The notes: generated by a model not told the origin, from the sequence alone. A stretch of DNA of 64,000 nucleotides from Psychromonas sp. CNPT3 (GCF_000153405.2 NC_020802.1:1259883-1323882); one strand, 5' to 3'; positions 9,563 to 19,395 are shown, numbered from the stretch's first letter. Numbers and translations: made by a program.

Positions 9563-10029
9563 GTTATTTCCTATATAAAGAATCGTAATAACGAAACACT
9601 ACTACTTACAAATAAATTTGCAAGATAGATTCAAATATTTTTATCAATAGTGTGCATGGGTTAATGTAAAGAGGTGAAAATTAGAAATAAAATCCATTTC
9701 ATAAAAGACTTAAATGAAGATATATGATGATTTTATTGTATATATTTAGTTAAACACATATAAAACGAAGTAATTAAAATGATTTTGTTTTATGTATGGT
9801 GTTGTTTTGAATGAAAAATGTCGATTCCAAATCGTATTGGGCATATTAATTTAAAATATTTTCTTTATAAATGACAGTGCGTGGTTGTTATATAAATATA
9901 TTAAAAATATAACGTTATCAGCGCTGCAAAACTTGCAAAAATATTTGAAAGTTGTGTTGTTGTTTTGTGGAATGAATTTATATTCACTTTCAACAACAAT
10001 ATTAAATATTAATTTAACCGGAGATAATT
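9563..10029. promoter_or_regulatory. Divergent control region between ridA-cyuA and yhaO
   Basis: 467 bases separate the two divergent units and must hold both promoters. The region is strongly AT-rich. The one clear structured element is the dyad at 9956-9997, described separately. No coding frame was recognised. Confidence 0.5.
9956..9997. promoter_or_regulatory. Dyad with ArgR-box-like core upstream of yhaO
   Basis: Outer arms GTTGTTG (9956-9962) and CAACAAC (9991-9997) enclose GTG/CAC arms. At 9973-9986 is TGAAT-TTAT-ATTCA, which fits the ARG-box half-site pattern TGAATnnnnATTCA. It ends 33 bases before the yhaO ATG. It may be an operator or a leader hairpin. A single box by itself is weak evidence for ArgR. 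Confidence 0.35.
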
Positions 10030-11340
10030 ATGGATAATACGCGTACGGTTTCTAAGCAACCGTTATATGTTAAAGCTAATATGACTGAGCAAGAATGGAA
10101 GACAGCCATCAAATTCGATAGTGTGGATATCGGATGGATAGTGATGAGTATTGGTATGGCCATTGGTGCGGGTATTGTATTTTTACCTATTCAAGTCGGC
10201 ATCATGGGATTATGGGTGTTTTTACTCTCTTCTGTACTTGGTTATCCGGCGATGTATTTATTTCAAAAATTATTCATAAATACTTTGGCAGAATCAAAGG
10301 AATGTACTGATTATCCAGGCGTTATTACCGGTTATTTAGGCAAAAACTGGGGGATGGTGTTGGGGATCTTGTATTTTGTGATGTTAGTTATTTGGGTCTT
10401 GATATATTCATTGGCGATAACCAATGATAGTTCTTCTTACTTGCATACATTCGGGATCACTGAGGGCCATTTAAACGATAATATATTTTATGGGCTTGGG
10501 TTAATTTGTATTTTGGCATTTATCGGCACCAAGGGTGAAAAGTTATTATTTAAGTTGTCAGGCTTTATGGCGGTAACGGTACTTTCGCTGGTGGGGGTTA
10601 TGGGTGTGTTACTGATGTCTCGATGGAATTTAGATAATGTTCCACCCATGGGAGATATGATGCCAATGATTAAAGATGCGATTATTACATTGCCCTTTAC
10701 ATTAACCTCTATTCTTTTTATTCAATCACTTAGCCCTATGGTTATTTCATATCGCTCGCATGAAAAATCGATTGAAGTGGCTCGTTACAAATCATCTCGT
10801 GCTATGACAATTGCCTTTATTATTCTTTTTGTCATCGTTTTCTTTTTCGCCGTATCATTTACCTTGGCGATAACCCAAGAGCAAGCGAGAGAAGCAATGC
10901 ATCAAAATATCTCATCATTGGCTATCATTGCGCATTACTTCCCGGGTAGTTGGGCGACGATCACGGGCATTGTCATTAATATTTTTGCTATTGTGACTTC
11001 ATTTTTTGGTGTGTTTCTTGCTTTTCAAGAGGCTTGTCGTGGCATCGCGATGAATGTGTTACGCCGTTACATGGATGAATCAAAAATAGATAAGAAAATA
11101 ATGAACAAACTTATTACTGTCTTCATTATTTTATTATCATGGCTCGCTATCGTACTTAATGCGCCTATTTTATCTTTTACATCTATCTGTAGCCCTGTAT
11201 TTGGCTTGGTGGGTTGTCTCATTCCTTCTTATTTGGTTTATAAGGTGCCACACTTAAATAAATATAAAGGTAAGGCGACTAACCTGATCATTATTACGGG
11301 TGTTTTATTATGTATTTCTCCCTTATTGACCTTTTTATAA
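10030..11340 (+). CDS. yhaO: HAAAP-family amino acid permease, YhaO/CyuP-like
   Basis: 436 residues with about 11 membrane spans, of the hydroxy/aromatic amino acid permease family. The conserved first-span motif is present as SIGMAIGAGIVFLPIQVG. Length and sequence character match YhaO (CyuP), which imports cysteine and serine in enteric bacteria. It is divergent from ridA-cyuA, whose products degrade the imported amino acid to pyruvate, so serine or cysteine is the probable substrate. The ATG follows AACCGGAG. A terminator hairpin lies directly after the stop. Confidence 0.85.
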   Translation: MDNTRTVSKQPLYVKANMTEQEWKTAIKFDSVDIGWIVMSIGMAIGAGIVFLPIQVGIMGLWVFLLSSVLGYPAMYLFQKLFINTLAESKECTDYPGVITGYLGKNWGMVLGILYFVMLVIWVLIYSLAITNDSSSYLHTFGITEGHLNDNIFYGLGLICILAFIGTKGEKLLFKLSGFMAVTVLSLVGVMGVLLMSRWNLDNVPPMGDMMPMIKDAIITLPFTLTSILFIQSLSPMVISYRSHEKSIEVARYKSSRAMTIAFIILFVIVFFFAVSFTLAITQEQAREAMHQNISSLAIIAHYFPGSWATITGIVINIFAIVTSFFGVFLAFQEACRGIAMNVLRRYMDESKIDKKIMNKLITVFIILLSWLAIVLNAPILSFTSICSPVFGLVGCLIPSYLVYKVPHLNKYKGKATNLIIITGVLLCISPLLTFL

Positions 11341-11366
11341 TGAGTAGATCCAACGCATAAATAAAA

Positions 11367-11417
11367 AACCAGACCTGTTGAAGCAACATAATGTAGCGTC
11401 AATAGGTCTGGTTTTTT
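11367..11417 (+). terminator. Rho-independent terminator after yhaO
   Basis: AACCAGACCT (11367-11376) pairs exactly with AGGTCTGGTT (11404-11413) across a 27-base loop and is followed by a T-run. Confidence 0.8.
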
Positions 11418-12195
11418 ATGTTATAGAATGCTAAAAACATCAGATCTTTAGCCTGCAATTTCACTGGCTTTCGGCTCTTAGTTAAGTGAAGAATATTCGC
11501 TATTGCAGAGGTTAAGAGTTGCAATGATGAGTTGAGTGCCAAATCAAATATAGAGATAAACTTAAGCGCGATACAAGGTATATCTACAGGGCTAACAAAT
11601 ATCAAAGAGGATCACATTATTAATGTCTGAGGGAAAAGATTTAAAGATGTGCTCCCTTTATCCCTTGAGCAGAATATCTCCGTTATACCTATCGGTCACG
11701 ATCAAACCCTTTAAAAATGAAAGCCTAACCTTTATATGTTAGTTGCTTTAATTTCAGCTTTATTTGAGTGTGAACAGCTCGCTTAATGTACTTTATAATG
11801 TTGTACATTCATATTTATCACGAGTGCCATCATCAACACTCAAGAAACTAGCCGATTTCAAGACGCCCGCTCTATAAAATAAACCTCACAAACGTTACGA
11901 GATGGAATTAATTGTTAATTACCTGTTAAATAAAAATCTTTCTTTATCAGTGTGTTGTGATCAAATCTTTAAAGTGGTTAAATGTAACTATATAATATAA
12001 GTCATACCTTAAAGCGTTGATGTAGATCAACATTTAAAATTTAATTAATAGTAATGTTGCGAACTCAATAATGCATCGCTGTCGTGGTACGTAGGTGTAG
12101 CAGTTAATGTGTGAGTTGGTGGTTATCTTTTTTTTGATGTTTTTTAGTTTAAATAACGTCAAAAATGGCATTCGAAATGGATTTTATAGCAGCAT
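11418..12195. other. Long non-coding region before the capsule locus
   Basis: About 780 bases without a convincing gene. A 68-residue frame on the minus strand (11399-11605) runs into the yhaO terminator, starts at TTG without a ribosome site and is probably fortuitous. The region should carry the capsule promoter. Only a very degenerate resemblance to the JUMPstart/ops pattern is seen near 12091-12120 (GTAGCAGTTAA), which I do not rely on. Confidence 0.4.
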
Positions 12196-12978
12196 ATGAA
12201 AAAAGATCGAAATTCATTGCAAATAATGCGTGATACCGTACATGCGCTCATGATGCGTGAGATCAAAACCCGATTTGGCTCTAACCGCTTAGGTTATTTT
12301 TGGGCGATAGCGGAGCCGATAGCCGCCGTTGCGGTGATGGGGCTTATTTTTTCATTATTAGGTCGGCACAGTGTTGCAAATGTCCCTGTGGTTTTATTTT
12401 TATTTGCGGCGATGCTTCCTTTTAACTTGTTTCAGAACTTAATGAATCAGCTTTCTTCTGCTGTTGACGCGAATAAAGCGTTAATGGCTTATCGGCAAGT
12501 TTCAGCAATAGATCCCGTTATCACTCGCATAATCATTGAGCTAGCTACTTATCTTGTTGTGTATTTTATTATTTTTTCTTTTTTAGCTTGGTTTGGCTTT
12601 AACGTTTTACCGGATGACATATTGAAGGTTTTGGCCGCAAGTGCGCTATTAGCCTTATTGGCCATTGGCTTTGGCTTAATGCTATGTGTGGGGATGTCGT
12701 ATTGGCAAGATTGTAAAAAATTTACTGGCATTATTACACGCCCATTAATGTATATTTCTGGGGTTTTGTATTGCGCCACTATGGTGCCTGCTAAATATTG
12801 GTACTTGTTAGATTGGAACCCCATTTTTCATGCAATGGAATTAAGTCGAGATGCTTTTTTTAGTAGTTATGTGACTCCGATAGGTAGCTGGGGATACTTA
12901 AGTTTGTGCTCTCTAGTGAGTTTCAGTTTAGGCATTACCACATTTTATTTGAATAGACTGAGATTTATTACAACATGA
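12196..12978 (+). CDS. kpsM: Capsule polysaccharide ABC exporter, permease
   Basis: 260 residues of an ABC-2 type permease with six membrane spans, matching KpsM/BexB/CtrC in length. The amphipathic N-terminus has HALMMREIKTRFGSNRLGYFW, the typical cytoplasmic interface segment before the first span. It forms the inner-membrane channel that exports lipid-linked capsule polymer, with KpsT as the ATPase. The stop overlaps the start of the ATPase gene by four bases (ATGA), indicating translational coupling. It is the first gene of the export block of this locus. Confidence 0.93.
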   Translation: MKKDRNSLQIMRDTVHALMMREIKTRFGSNRLGYFWAIAEPIAAVAVMGLIFSLLGRHSVANVPVVLFLFAAMLPFNLFQNLMNQLSSAVDANKALMAYRQVSAIDPVITRIIIELATYLVVYFIIFSFLAWFGFNVLPDDILKVLAASALLALLAIGFGLMLCVGMSYWQDCKKFTGIITRPLMYISGVLYCATMVPAKYWYLLDWNPIFHAMELSRDAFFSSYVTPIGSWGYLSLCSLVSFSLGITTFYLNRLRFITT

Positions 12979-13640
12979 TCCATTTAGAAAATTTAAGCAA
13001 ATATTACGCCACTAAGCAGGGGCGTCATTATGTATTTAAAAACGTCAATATTAGCCTGCCGACAGATCGTAATATCGCTATTTTAGGGCCAAACGGTGTG
13101 GGGAAATCAACCTTGATCCGCATGATGGGCGGGGCTGATATGCCAAATCGAGGGCGTATACATTCTAAAAAGAACATTTCATGGCCACTTGGCTTGCAAG
13201 GGGGTTTACAAGGCTCAATGAGTGCGCGTGAAAATGTGCGTTTTGTCGCGCGTATTCATGGTTATAAAAACACCAAAAATATTGAGCAACAAGTTGAAGA
13301 CTTTGCTGAAATTGGCAAGTTTTTTGATGAGCCGGTTAAAACATATTCGAGTGGAATGAAGTCGCGTATTACATTCGGTTTAACGATGGGGTTTGATTTT
13401 GATTTTGATGTGTTACTGATTGATGAGTTAGGTGCAGTGGGGGATGCTAACTTTCGCAAAAAAAGTGAAAAATTATTATTAGCTAAATATGATAAAACCA
13501 AATTAATCATGGTGAATCACTCAATAGGCGAGCTTAAAAAGTTTTGTGACTCAGGAGTGCTTATTCACAAGCAAAATTTGGTTTTTTTTGAAAACTTAGA
13601 GTGTGCCATAAAAGCGTATCAGGATATTTATGTCAAATAA
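12975..13640 (+). CDS. kpsT: Capsule polysaccharide ABC exporter, ATP-binding protein
   Basis: 221 residues, the short ABC ATPase of the KpsT/BexA class that lacks the C-terminal polymer-binding domain of Wzt. Walker A is LGPNGVGKSTL (about residues 37-48), the signature is YSSGMKSRI, and Walker B is FDVLLIDELGAVGD, all with the slight departures typical of capsule exporters. It drives KpsM. The gene overlaps kpsM by four bases and kpsE by eleven, so the three are one translational unit. Confidence 0.94.
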   Translation: MIHLENLSKYYATKQGRHYVFKNVNISLPTDRNIAILGPNGVGKSTLIRMMGGADMPNRGRIHSKKNISWPLGLQGGLQGSMSARENVRFVARIHGYKNTKNIEQQVEDFAEIGKFFDEPVKTYSSGMKSRITFGLTMGFDFDFDVLLIDELGAVGDANFRKKSEKLLLAKYDKTKLIMVNHSIGELKKFCDSGVLIHKQNLVFFENLECAIKAYQDIYVK

Positions 13641-14877
13641 TAAAAGCGCACTACAAGCGGTAACGCCACAAATAATAAAGAAAAAAGAAATAAGAAAACT
13701 GACATCATCACAGCGGAAAGTGAGAAAGTTTAAACGGGATCCAAGGTCGTTTTTAGTGGATTCAAAAGCTTACATTAAAGCCCGAAAAGCTGCATATTTA
13801 GCGAGAGCAAAGGTGGGTTCATTTTCTTTCGTAATTTTAGTTTCATTATTAGTGGTCATTTACTTTAGCTTAATAGCGTCTCCACGTTATGTTAGCCAAT
13901 CGCAATTTGTTATTAAGCAGGCATCGGGTAAAGGGATCCAACTTGGCGGGTTAATGGCGCTAGGTGGCTCATCATCTTCGACGCAAGATGCACTTATTTT
14001 ACAGGGTTATATTTTGTCACAAGGTATGGCCTTAGCATTAGATGAAAAAATAGGCCTAAAAGCGCATTACCAACAAGACGACTGGGATCGGTTAAGCCGT
14101 TTAGAAGCGGATAGCACACAAGAGGCTTATGTTGAATATTATCAAAAGCATGTATCTGTCAATTATGATGCGATGTCGGAAATTTTGCTGGTAGAGGTAC
14201 AAAGCTTTGACGCGGATTATTCGTTATTGGTGGCGCAAACATTATTAAGTATTAGCAAAAAATTCATTAATAGTTTGGCGGATGACATGACGCAACAACA
14301 TTTAAGCTATGCCAAACAGGATGTACAAAGAGCTTATAACGAATTAAAAAAGCAACAAATAAACTTAATAGACTTTCAAAATAAAAATTCACTTTATAAC
14401 CCCGAGTTACAAAGTATGGCGTTATTTACTGCCGTTAATAAAATAGAGTCTTCTTTGATAGAAAAGAGTACGCAATTAAAATCATTGCAAGCTTATTTAG
14501 GTAATGATGCCTCGGAGATAAAAGCGCTCGGTTATCAAATAGCGGCGCTTAAAACACAGTTAAAAGAAGAAAAGTTACGACTGACTAATGGAAACATGCA
14601 GTCATTAAATAAAATTAGCTTTGATTTCAAAGAGTTAGAGCTTAACGTTGTTTTTGCGGGCGATCTTTATAAATCGGCCTTAACAAGTTTAGAGTTGACG
14701 CGTACCGAAGCCTTTAAAAATCTTAAATATTTGTTAGTGGTTGTTAAGCCGAGGTTAGCAGAGGAGCAAAAATATCCGCGCAGATTGTACAGTATTTTCA
14801 CCTGGTTTACCGTTCTCTTGCTTATCTACCTCGTTGGGCGATTAGTACTGGCCATTGTGAAAGAGCACCGAGAATAA
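13630..14877 (+). CDS. kpsE: Capsule export inner-membrane protein (KpsE/BexC/CtrB)
   Basis: 415 residues with a basic cytoplasmic N-terminus, a first membrane span around residues 60-80, a long coiled-coil periplasmic part (about 200-330, rich in K, E, Q and L) and a second span near 385-405. This is the polysaccharide co-polymerase type 3 layout of KpsE/BexC/CtrB, which links the ABC exporter to the outer-membrane channel. The sequence SPRYVSQSQFVIKQASG after the first span is conserved in the family. It overlaps kpsT by 11 bases. A GC-rich hairpin covers its stop codon. Confidence 0.93.
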   Translation: MSNNKSALQAVTPQIIKKKEIRKLTSSQRKVRKFKRDPRSFLVDSKAYIKARKAAYLARAKVGSFSFVILVSLLVVIYFSLIASPRYVSQSQFVIKQASGKGIQLGGLMALGGSSSSTQDALILQGYILSQGMALALDEKIGLKAHYQQDDWDRLSRLEADSTQEAYVEYYQKHVSVNYDAMSEILLVEVQSFDADYSLLVAQTLLSISKKFINSLADDMTQQHLSYAKQDVQRAYNELKKQQINLIDFQNKNSLYNPELQSMALFTAVNKIESSLIEKSTQLKSLQAYLGNDASEIKALGYQIAALKTQLKEEKLRLTNGNMQSLNKISFDFKELELNVVFAGDLYKSALTSLELTRTEAFKNLKYLLVVVKPRLAEEQKYPRRLYSIFTWFTVLLLIYLVGRLVLAIVKEHRE

Positions 14878-14904
14878 ATGCTCTGTTGCCATGATGCTCG
14901 GTGC
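14865..14904 (+). other. Intercistronic hairpin at the kpsE stop
   Basis: Arms GCACCGAG (14865-14872) and CTCGGTGC (14897-14904) pair perfectly. The first arm includes the last kpsE codons. No T-run follows, so this is more likely an mRNA processing or stability element than a full terminator. It separates kpsMTE from the lipoprotein-kpsD part. Confidence 0.45.
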
Positions 14905-14965
14905 GGTTAAATCAGGCACTGAGTTGTATTTTAATTTAATTTTGACCCTTTAAAAGTGATCAACT

Positions 14966-15391
14966 ATGGACGTTATGAGAGATATTTTAAGCCGGATGCT
15001 TTTTAAAAAAACAATGTTGCTTTGTGTGTTACTGACACTAAGCGCATGCACTAGTGGGCCTCGTATCGTCAGAGCCTCTTTACCTTTGGTAAGCGCGTCT
15101 ATTATCCCCCCCTATAAACAAGAAATACCTGAAAAATATTGGGTTATTTTATCTGATAGCCGTCAATCGAATGTATTACTTGAGTCGCAGAAAGTAGCCC
15201 TTAATGACATATATATATCTGCGTTGGGGCAATCATGTCGAACATTGATATTTGAAAGTAAGAATAAAATGACAAAAAAACGCATTGCGTGTGAAAATTC
15301 TTTTTTTGATAAAAAGAATAAAGAAAAAAAAGGCTGGTTTCTTGAGAAGATGATCGTTGACTCTACTCGTTACGTGGAGTTATTAAAATGA
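14966..15391 (+). CDS. Small lipoprotein of the capsule export block
   Basis: 141 residues with a lipoprotein signal ending LLTLSACTS (Cys about residue 28 from this start). An internal ATG eleven codons in would give a more ordinary signal peptide (MLFKKTMLLCVLL) and may be the true start. The mature part is basic and has two or three further cysteines (SCRTL, IACEN), so a disulfide is possible. It overlaps kpsD by four bases. I do not recognise a named family. Its position between kpsE and kpsD suggests an outer-membrane-anchored helper of the export channel, which is inference. Confidence 0.7.
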   Translation: MDVMRDILSRMLFKKTMLLCVLLTLSACTSGPRIVRASLPLVSASIIPPYKQEIPEKYWVILSDSRQSNVLLESQKVALNDIYISALGQSCRTLIFESKNKMTKKRIACENSFFDKKNKEKKGWFLEKMIVDSTRYVELLK

Positions 15392-17112
15392 AGATAAAAA
15401 CAGTTATTTGCTTGTTTCTTTTTGTGATATCTCCACCAATATTGGCGGCATTCGAGCCTAGCGCGGTTGATGCTTTAGGTGCTAATAAAATAACCTCTAT
15501 TCCTGAAATAAAATCGGCTGAGGCTAAGAAAATATCACCGATAGGCGTTTACAATCAGCAAGCAAGACGTAGCGTTTTACTGCCTGGTGAAGTTGATATT
15601 CGGCAGTTATTGCCTTCATCTGCTGAGGCCTTACCGCCACCTTACGGAGCAAATTTATTCGCGGGGGGCTATGAGTCTGAAAGAGCGGATGGACTTAATG
15701 ATAATTACTTGATAGCCGCGGGTGATAAAATTAATATTTGGATCTGGGGAGCGATTAGTTATTCAGATCTGGTTACCGTTGATAATCAAGGCAATATATT
15801 TATCCCTAAAATTGGGCCAATCAATGTATTAGGTGTAAAAGCCAGCAACGTTAATAAATTAGTCAGCACAAAAATCAAATCTATTTATACCAATAACATT
15901 AATGTATACGTTAATTTATTGACCTCAACGCCTGTCAGTGTGTATTTGTCTGGGCCGGTGATCAGACCTGGGCAATACGCAGGAATGGCATCAGACAGTT
16001 TATTATATTTTTTAAAACGAGCGGGGGGTATCGATTCAGAGCGAGGTAGTTATCGTGAGATCTTAGTGTTAAGAAATAATAAGATCATTGCCAACATTGA
16101 TTTGTATGAGTTTGTACAAAAGGGAACATTACCAAATATAAACTTTAAAGATAAAGACATTATTTTAGTAAAACCGCAAAAATCTGCGATCAATGTTTCA
16201 GGTGCAGTGCGTAACCCCTTTCGCTTCGAGTTAGAGCATAAAATATCGACGGGAAGAGAGCTTGCTGGTTATGCAAGACCATTCGCTAAAATTAGCCATG
16301 TTGGCGTTTTTGGCGATCGTAAAGGTGGCCCTTTCAGTGTCTATTTGACAGTTAAAAACTTTCAAAATTTTGAATTGAAAGATGGCGATAGTGTTGTTTT
16401 TAATGCAGATCTGCATACACAAGTCATTGATGTAAAAATCTCAGGCAGTTATATGGGACCTTCGTATTTTGTCGTGAACAATACGACCAGACTTCATGAT
16501 CTGTTGAGCCGAATTCCAATCAACCCGGAACTAACCGATTATAAATCAATTTATATCCTACGTAAAAGTGTAGCGCAACGTCAAAAACAGTTGCTTAACG
16601 ACTCATTAGATAGGCTCGAGCGAAGTATTTATACTGCGCCGATCTCTTCAGATAGTGCGGCTTCTATTCGCGCTAAAGAAGCTGAGATGGTAATGCGATT
16701 TGTTGAAAAAGCGAGAAAAATCGAGCCACTCGGTAAAGTCATCGTCTCTGATAATGGTATTACCGCAAACATCTTATTAGAAAAAGGTGATCAAGTGGTC
16801 ATCCCGCATTATACAGATCTGATCCAAGTCGCGGGAGAAGTTTTGATGCCACAAGCGGTTGTCTTTAATAAAGATGCAAGAATTGATGATTACATAGCAT
16901 GGGCGGGAGGCTTTACCAACAGGGCGGAAGATCACAAAATATCAATAGTAAGAGCCAATGGCATTGTCGTTTTTGATCCTAATGCACAAATTAGGCCCGG
17001 AGATCAGATCATTGTAATTCCGAAAGTAGAAGCTAAAACCATGCAGACGGTCAAAGACATTACACAAATTATGTACCAGATTGCAATTGCCGCGAATGTG
17101 GTGCTGAAGTGA
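15388..17112 (+). CDS. kpsD: Capsule polysaccharide export protein (KpsD-type, SLBB domains)
   Basis: 574 residues with a signal peptide (MKIKTVICLFLFVISPPILA). The poly-export domain lies at about residues 105-185 (AAGDKINIWIWG, then VTVDNQGNIFIPKIGPINV). SLBB-type repeats follow, for example VYLSGPVIRPGQYAG, INVSGAVRNPFRFE and IQVAGEVLMPQAVVF. Length is close to Escherichia coli KpsD (about 560) and longer than Wza-type or BexD proteins. It forms the periplasmic and outer-membrane passage for capsule polymer together with KpsE. It is the last gene of the export block before the biosynthesis genes. Confidence 0.92.
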   Translation: MKIKTVICLFLFVISPPILAAFEPSAVDALGANKITSIPEIKSAEAKKISPIGVYNQQARRSVLLPGEVDIRQLLPSSAEALPPPYGANLFAGGYESERADGLNDNYLIAAGDKINIWIWGAISYSDLVTVDNQGNIFIPKIGPINVLGVKASNVNKLVSTKIKSIYTNNINVYVNLLTSTPVSVYLSGPVIRPGQYAGMASDSLLYFLKRAGGIDSERGSYREILVLRNNKIIANIDLYEFVQKGTLPNINFKDKDIILVKPQKSAINVSGAVRNPFRFELEHKISTGRELAGYARPFAKISHVGVFGDRKGGPFSVYLTVKNFQNFELKDGDSVVFNADLHTQVIDVKISGSYMGPSYFVVNNTTRLHDLLSRIPINPELTDYKSIYILRKSVAQRQKQLLNDSLDRLERSIYTAPISSDSAASIRAKEAEMVMRFVEKARKIEPLGKVIVSDNGITANILLEKGDQVVIPHYTDLIQVAGEVLMPQAVVFNKDARIDDYIAWAGGFTNRAEDHKISIVRANGIVVFDPNAQIRPGDQIIVIPKVEAKTMQTVKDITQIMYQIAIAANVVLK

Positions 17113-17189
17113 GTAGAATAATATTTTTAATGTTATCTGATATCCCTCTTTTAATTCGTCATAAGCAAGTATTTATGGTGTTCATCTAG

Positions 17190-18134
17190 ATGAGAATAGG
17201 ATTAATTTCAGACCCTTTTACGCAGGTAGCATTTGAATATGAAGATGCGATAGAACTCATATTATTATCACCCAAATATTGGCGTTTACAATTATTAACA
17301 AGCCAAATTGACATCTTGTTTGTTGAGTCCTGCTGGCAAGGATATCAGGGACTTTGGAAACACAAAGTTGCAAATTATAGGGATAGGGATAGGGATCTAA
17401 CACTTAGTAAAATAACTGCATATTGTAAGCGGAAAAAAATATTAACTGTATTTTGGAATAAAGAAGATCCCATTCATTACAACAGATTTTGTCATAATTT
17501 GTCATTGTTTGACGTTTGTCTTACAACTGAGGCGAGTTTGATTTCACAGTATAAAAGACAATTTATACATCTTAAATCAGTTGAATTATTACCTTTTTTC
17601 TTTCAACCTAAAATTCATAATCCAGAAATGGGAGAAAGGATCAAGGAGCTAGATAATCGGATACTATTTTGTGGTGGTTTATATCAGCAAGAGTTTCCTG
17701 AACGAGCAGAGCGTTTAAAGATGGTTGCTAAAGGGCTCAATAAACAAAAACTAGTTGTCTTTGATCGATTTACAGAGGGGCACAATGGGTGGGGAAATAG
17801 CTCTCAGATAGAGCGATGGGAAAGTTTCATATATACAGATTCAAAAAAACATTATCAATCTGGTCGTTTACATATCAATGTAAATACCTGTGATGGTTCA
17901 AAAACCATGTATAGCCGACGTTTAATTGAATTATTAGCATGTCAGGCCTCGGTAATAGATATAACAAAATTTAAAAAAAATGGCGTATTGAGTACTTTTG
18001 TACAACAAGTTAGTACAGAGAAAGAATTTCAGAGCGCCATATTAAAAGAAGCACCTCATCCTGACTATCAATATCTAAAGGATAACTATTCAGTCAGTTG
18101 TGTCGTCAAAATGTTACAAAACTTCTTAAATTAA
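17190..18134 (+). CDS. CgeB-like glycosyltransferase
   Basis: 314 residues resembling the CgeB/DUF3880 group of GT-B glycosyltransferases. Key stretches are [32 protein letters not shown] and [20 protein letters not shown]. The same stretches recur, slightly altered, in the multi-domain protein three genes downstream (IESAWKG, TIFWNKEDPVHFD, MFARRVFELLA), so the two are paralogues within one locus. The family transfers sugars or sugar phosphates in cell-surface polymers. A short hexamer repeat (AGGGAT three times near 17378-17396) encodes RDRDRD; being in-frame, it would not switch the gene off. The exact linkage is unknown. Confidence 0.75.
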   Translation: MRIGLISDPFTQVAFEYEDAIELILLSPKYWRLQLLTSQIDILFVESCWQGYQGLWKHKVANYRDRDRDLTLSKITAYCKRKKILTVFWNKEDPIHYNRFCHNLSLFDVCLTTEASLISQYKRQFIHLKSVELLPFFFQPKIHNPEMGERIKELDNRILFCGGLYQQEFPERAERLKMVAKGLNKQKLVVFDRFTEGHNGWGNSSQIERWESFIYTDSKKHYQSGRLHINVNTCDGSKTMYSRRLIELLACQASVIDITKFKKNGVLSTFVQQVSTEKEFQSAILKEAPHPDYQYLKDNYSVSCVVKMLQNFLN

Positions 18135-18144
18135 GGAAAATATT

Positions 18145-19275
18145 ATGAAAGTCTTGCTTGTTTTTGGAACGCGTCCTGAAGCGATTAAAATGTGCCCAGT
18201 GATTGAGGCTATGAAATTAAATCCAATGATTGAACCGATAGTTTGTGTCACGGGACAACATCGTCAAATGTTAGATCAAGTTTTGGATCTATTCAATATT
18301 AAGCCTGATTATGATTTAGACATTATGAAACCTGATCAAGATTTAACAGATATTACAACTACTATTTTACAAAAATTAAAACCAGTTTTGATGGAAGTTA
18401 AGCCAGATCGTGTATTAGTGCATGGCGATACTGCGACATCGTTTGCTACTACATTGGCTGCTTATTATCAGCAGATCCCAATTGGGCATGTGGAGGCAGG
18501 GCTTCGAACGGGTAATCTTTATTCACCTTGGCCAGAAGAAGGTATGCGTCGTTTGACAGCAAGTCTGGCGGATCAACATTATACACCGACAGTTCGATCA
18601 CTAAAAAACCTACTAATAGAAAATATTGAGCCTGAAAATATTTTTGTTACAGGGAACTCTGTCATTGATGCACTGCTGATGGTATCGAAACGTTTAGATA
18701 GCAACCCGAATATGATGAGTGAGTTTACTAATAAGTTTTCATATATTGATTTTTCTAAAAAATTAATTTTAGTGACTGGGCATCGACGTGAAAACCACGG
18801 AGAAGGCTTAGAAAACATTTGTAAAGCAATTTCGGAGTTAGCTAAACGAGATGATGTGCAAATTATTTATCCAGTGCATCTAAATCCAAATGTGCAAGGG
18901 CCTGTAAATAGAAACTTAAAAGGTTTAGATAATGTGTTTTTAATAGAGCCACAAGACTATCTACCTTTTGTATTCCTCATGAAGCAAAGTTACATTATTT
19001 TAACAGATTCTGGTGGTATTCAAGAAGAAGCACCGACTCTTGGTAAGCCTGTTTTATGTATGAGGGAGACGACTGAGCGTCCGCAAGCAGTAAAAGCCGG
19101 TACCGTTAAATTAGTTGGAACGAGTGCAGAAGTGATCATTGCGGAAACAAATAATTTACTTGATAACGACCAAGCATATAAAAGGATGAGTCGAGCCATT
19201 AATCCTTATGGTGACGGTACTACCAGTCAACAGATTATTAGTGCCATTCTCACTAAAGAGTATGTAGAAAGTTGA
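18145..19275 (+). CDS. wecB: UDP-N-acetylglucosamine 2-epimerase
   Basis: 376 residues, full length for the non-hydrolysing UDP-GlcNAc 2-epimerase. Visible family motifs are [49 protein letters not shown] and [17 protein letters not shown]. It makes UDP-ManNAc in the cytoplasm, which the next gene product oxidises to UDP-ManNAcA. Placed inside the capsule cluster, it probably supplies a ManNAcA (or ManNAc) residue of the capsule repeat rather than enterobacterial common antigen, for which no other genes are present here. The start follows AAGGAAA. Confidence 0.95.
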   Translation: MKVLLVFGTRPEAIKMCPVIEAMKLNPMIEPIVCVTGQHRQMLDQVLDLFNIKPDYDLDIMKPDQDLTDITTTILQKLKPVLMEVKPDRVLVHGDTATSFATTLAAYYQQIPIGHVEAGLRTGNLYSPWPEEGMRRLTASLADQHYTPTVRSLKNLLIENIEPENIFVTGNSVIDALLMVSKRLDSNPNMMSEFTNKFSYIDFSKKLILVTGHRRENHGEGLENICKAISELAKRDDVQIIYPVHLNPNVQGPVNRNLKGLDNVFLIEPQDYLPFVFLMKQSYIILTDSGGIQEEAPTLGKPVLCMRETTERPQAVKAGTVKLVGTSAEVIIAETNNLLDNDQAYKRMSRAINPYGDGTTSQQIISAILTKEYVES

Positions 19276-19395
19276 TAACGAGAAAGTTTTATGAGTATTA
19301 AAACGATATTTATAAAATTAATAAAATGGAATTCCTTTCGATTTTAGGTATTGAATAAGATTGAAAGATTGCAAAATAAAAAAACAGGAAGTTAT

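Noticed and set aside
11399-11605. 68-residue frame on the minus strand after yhaO
   Set aside because: It starts at TTG without a ribosome site and its end is made by the yhaO terminator hairpin; no family was recognised.
12091-12120. Possible JUMPstart/ops element before kpsM
   Set aside because: Only GTAGCAGTTAA resembles part of the pattern. The diagnostic GGCGGTAGCG core is absent, so RfaH control is not supported.
17378-17400. AGGGAT hexamer repeat as a phase-variation switch in a glycosyltransferase gene
   Set aside because: The unit is six bases and only about three copies long, so changes would add or drop two residues and not shift the frame.
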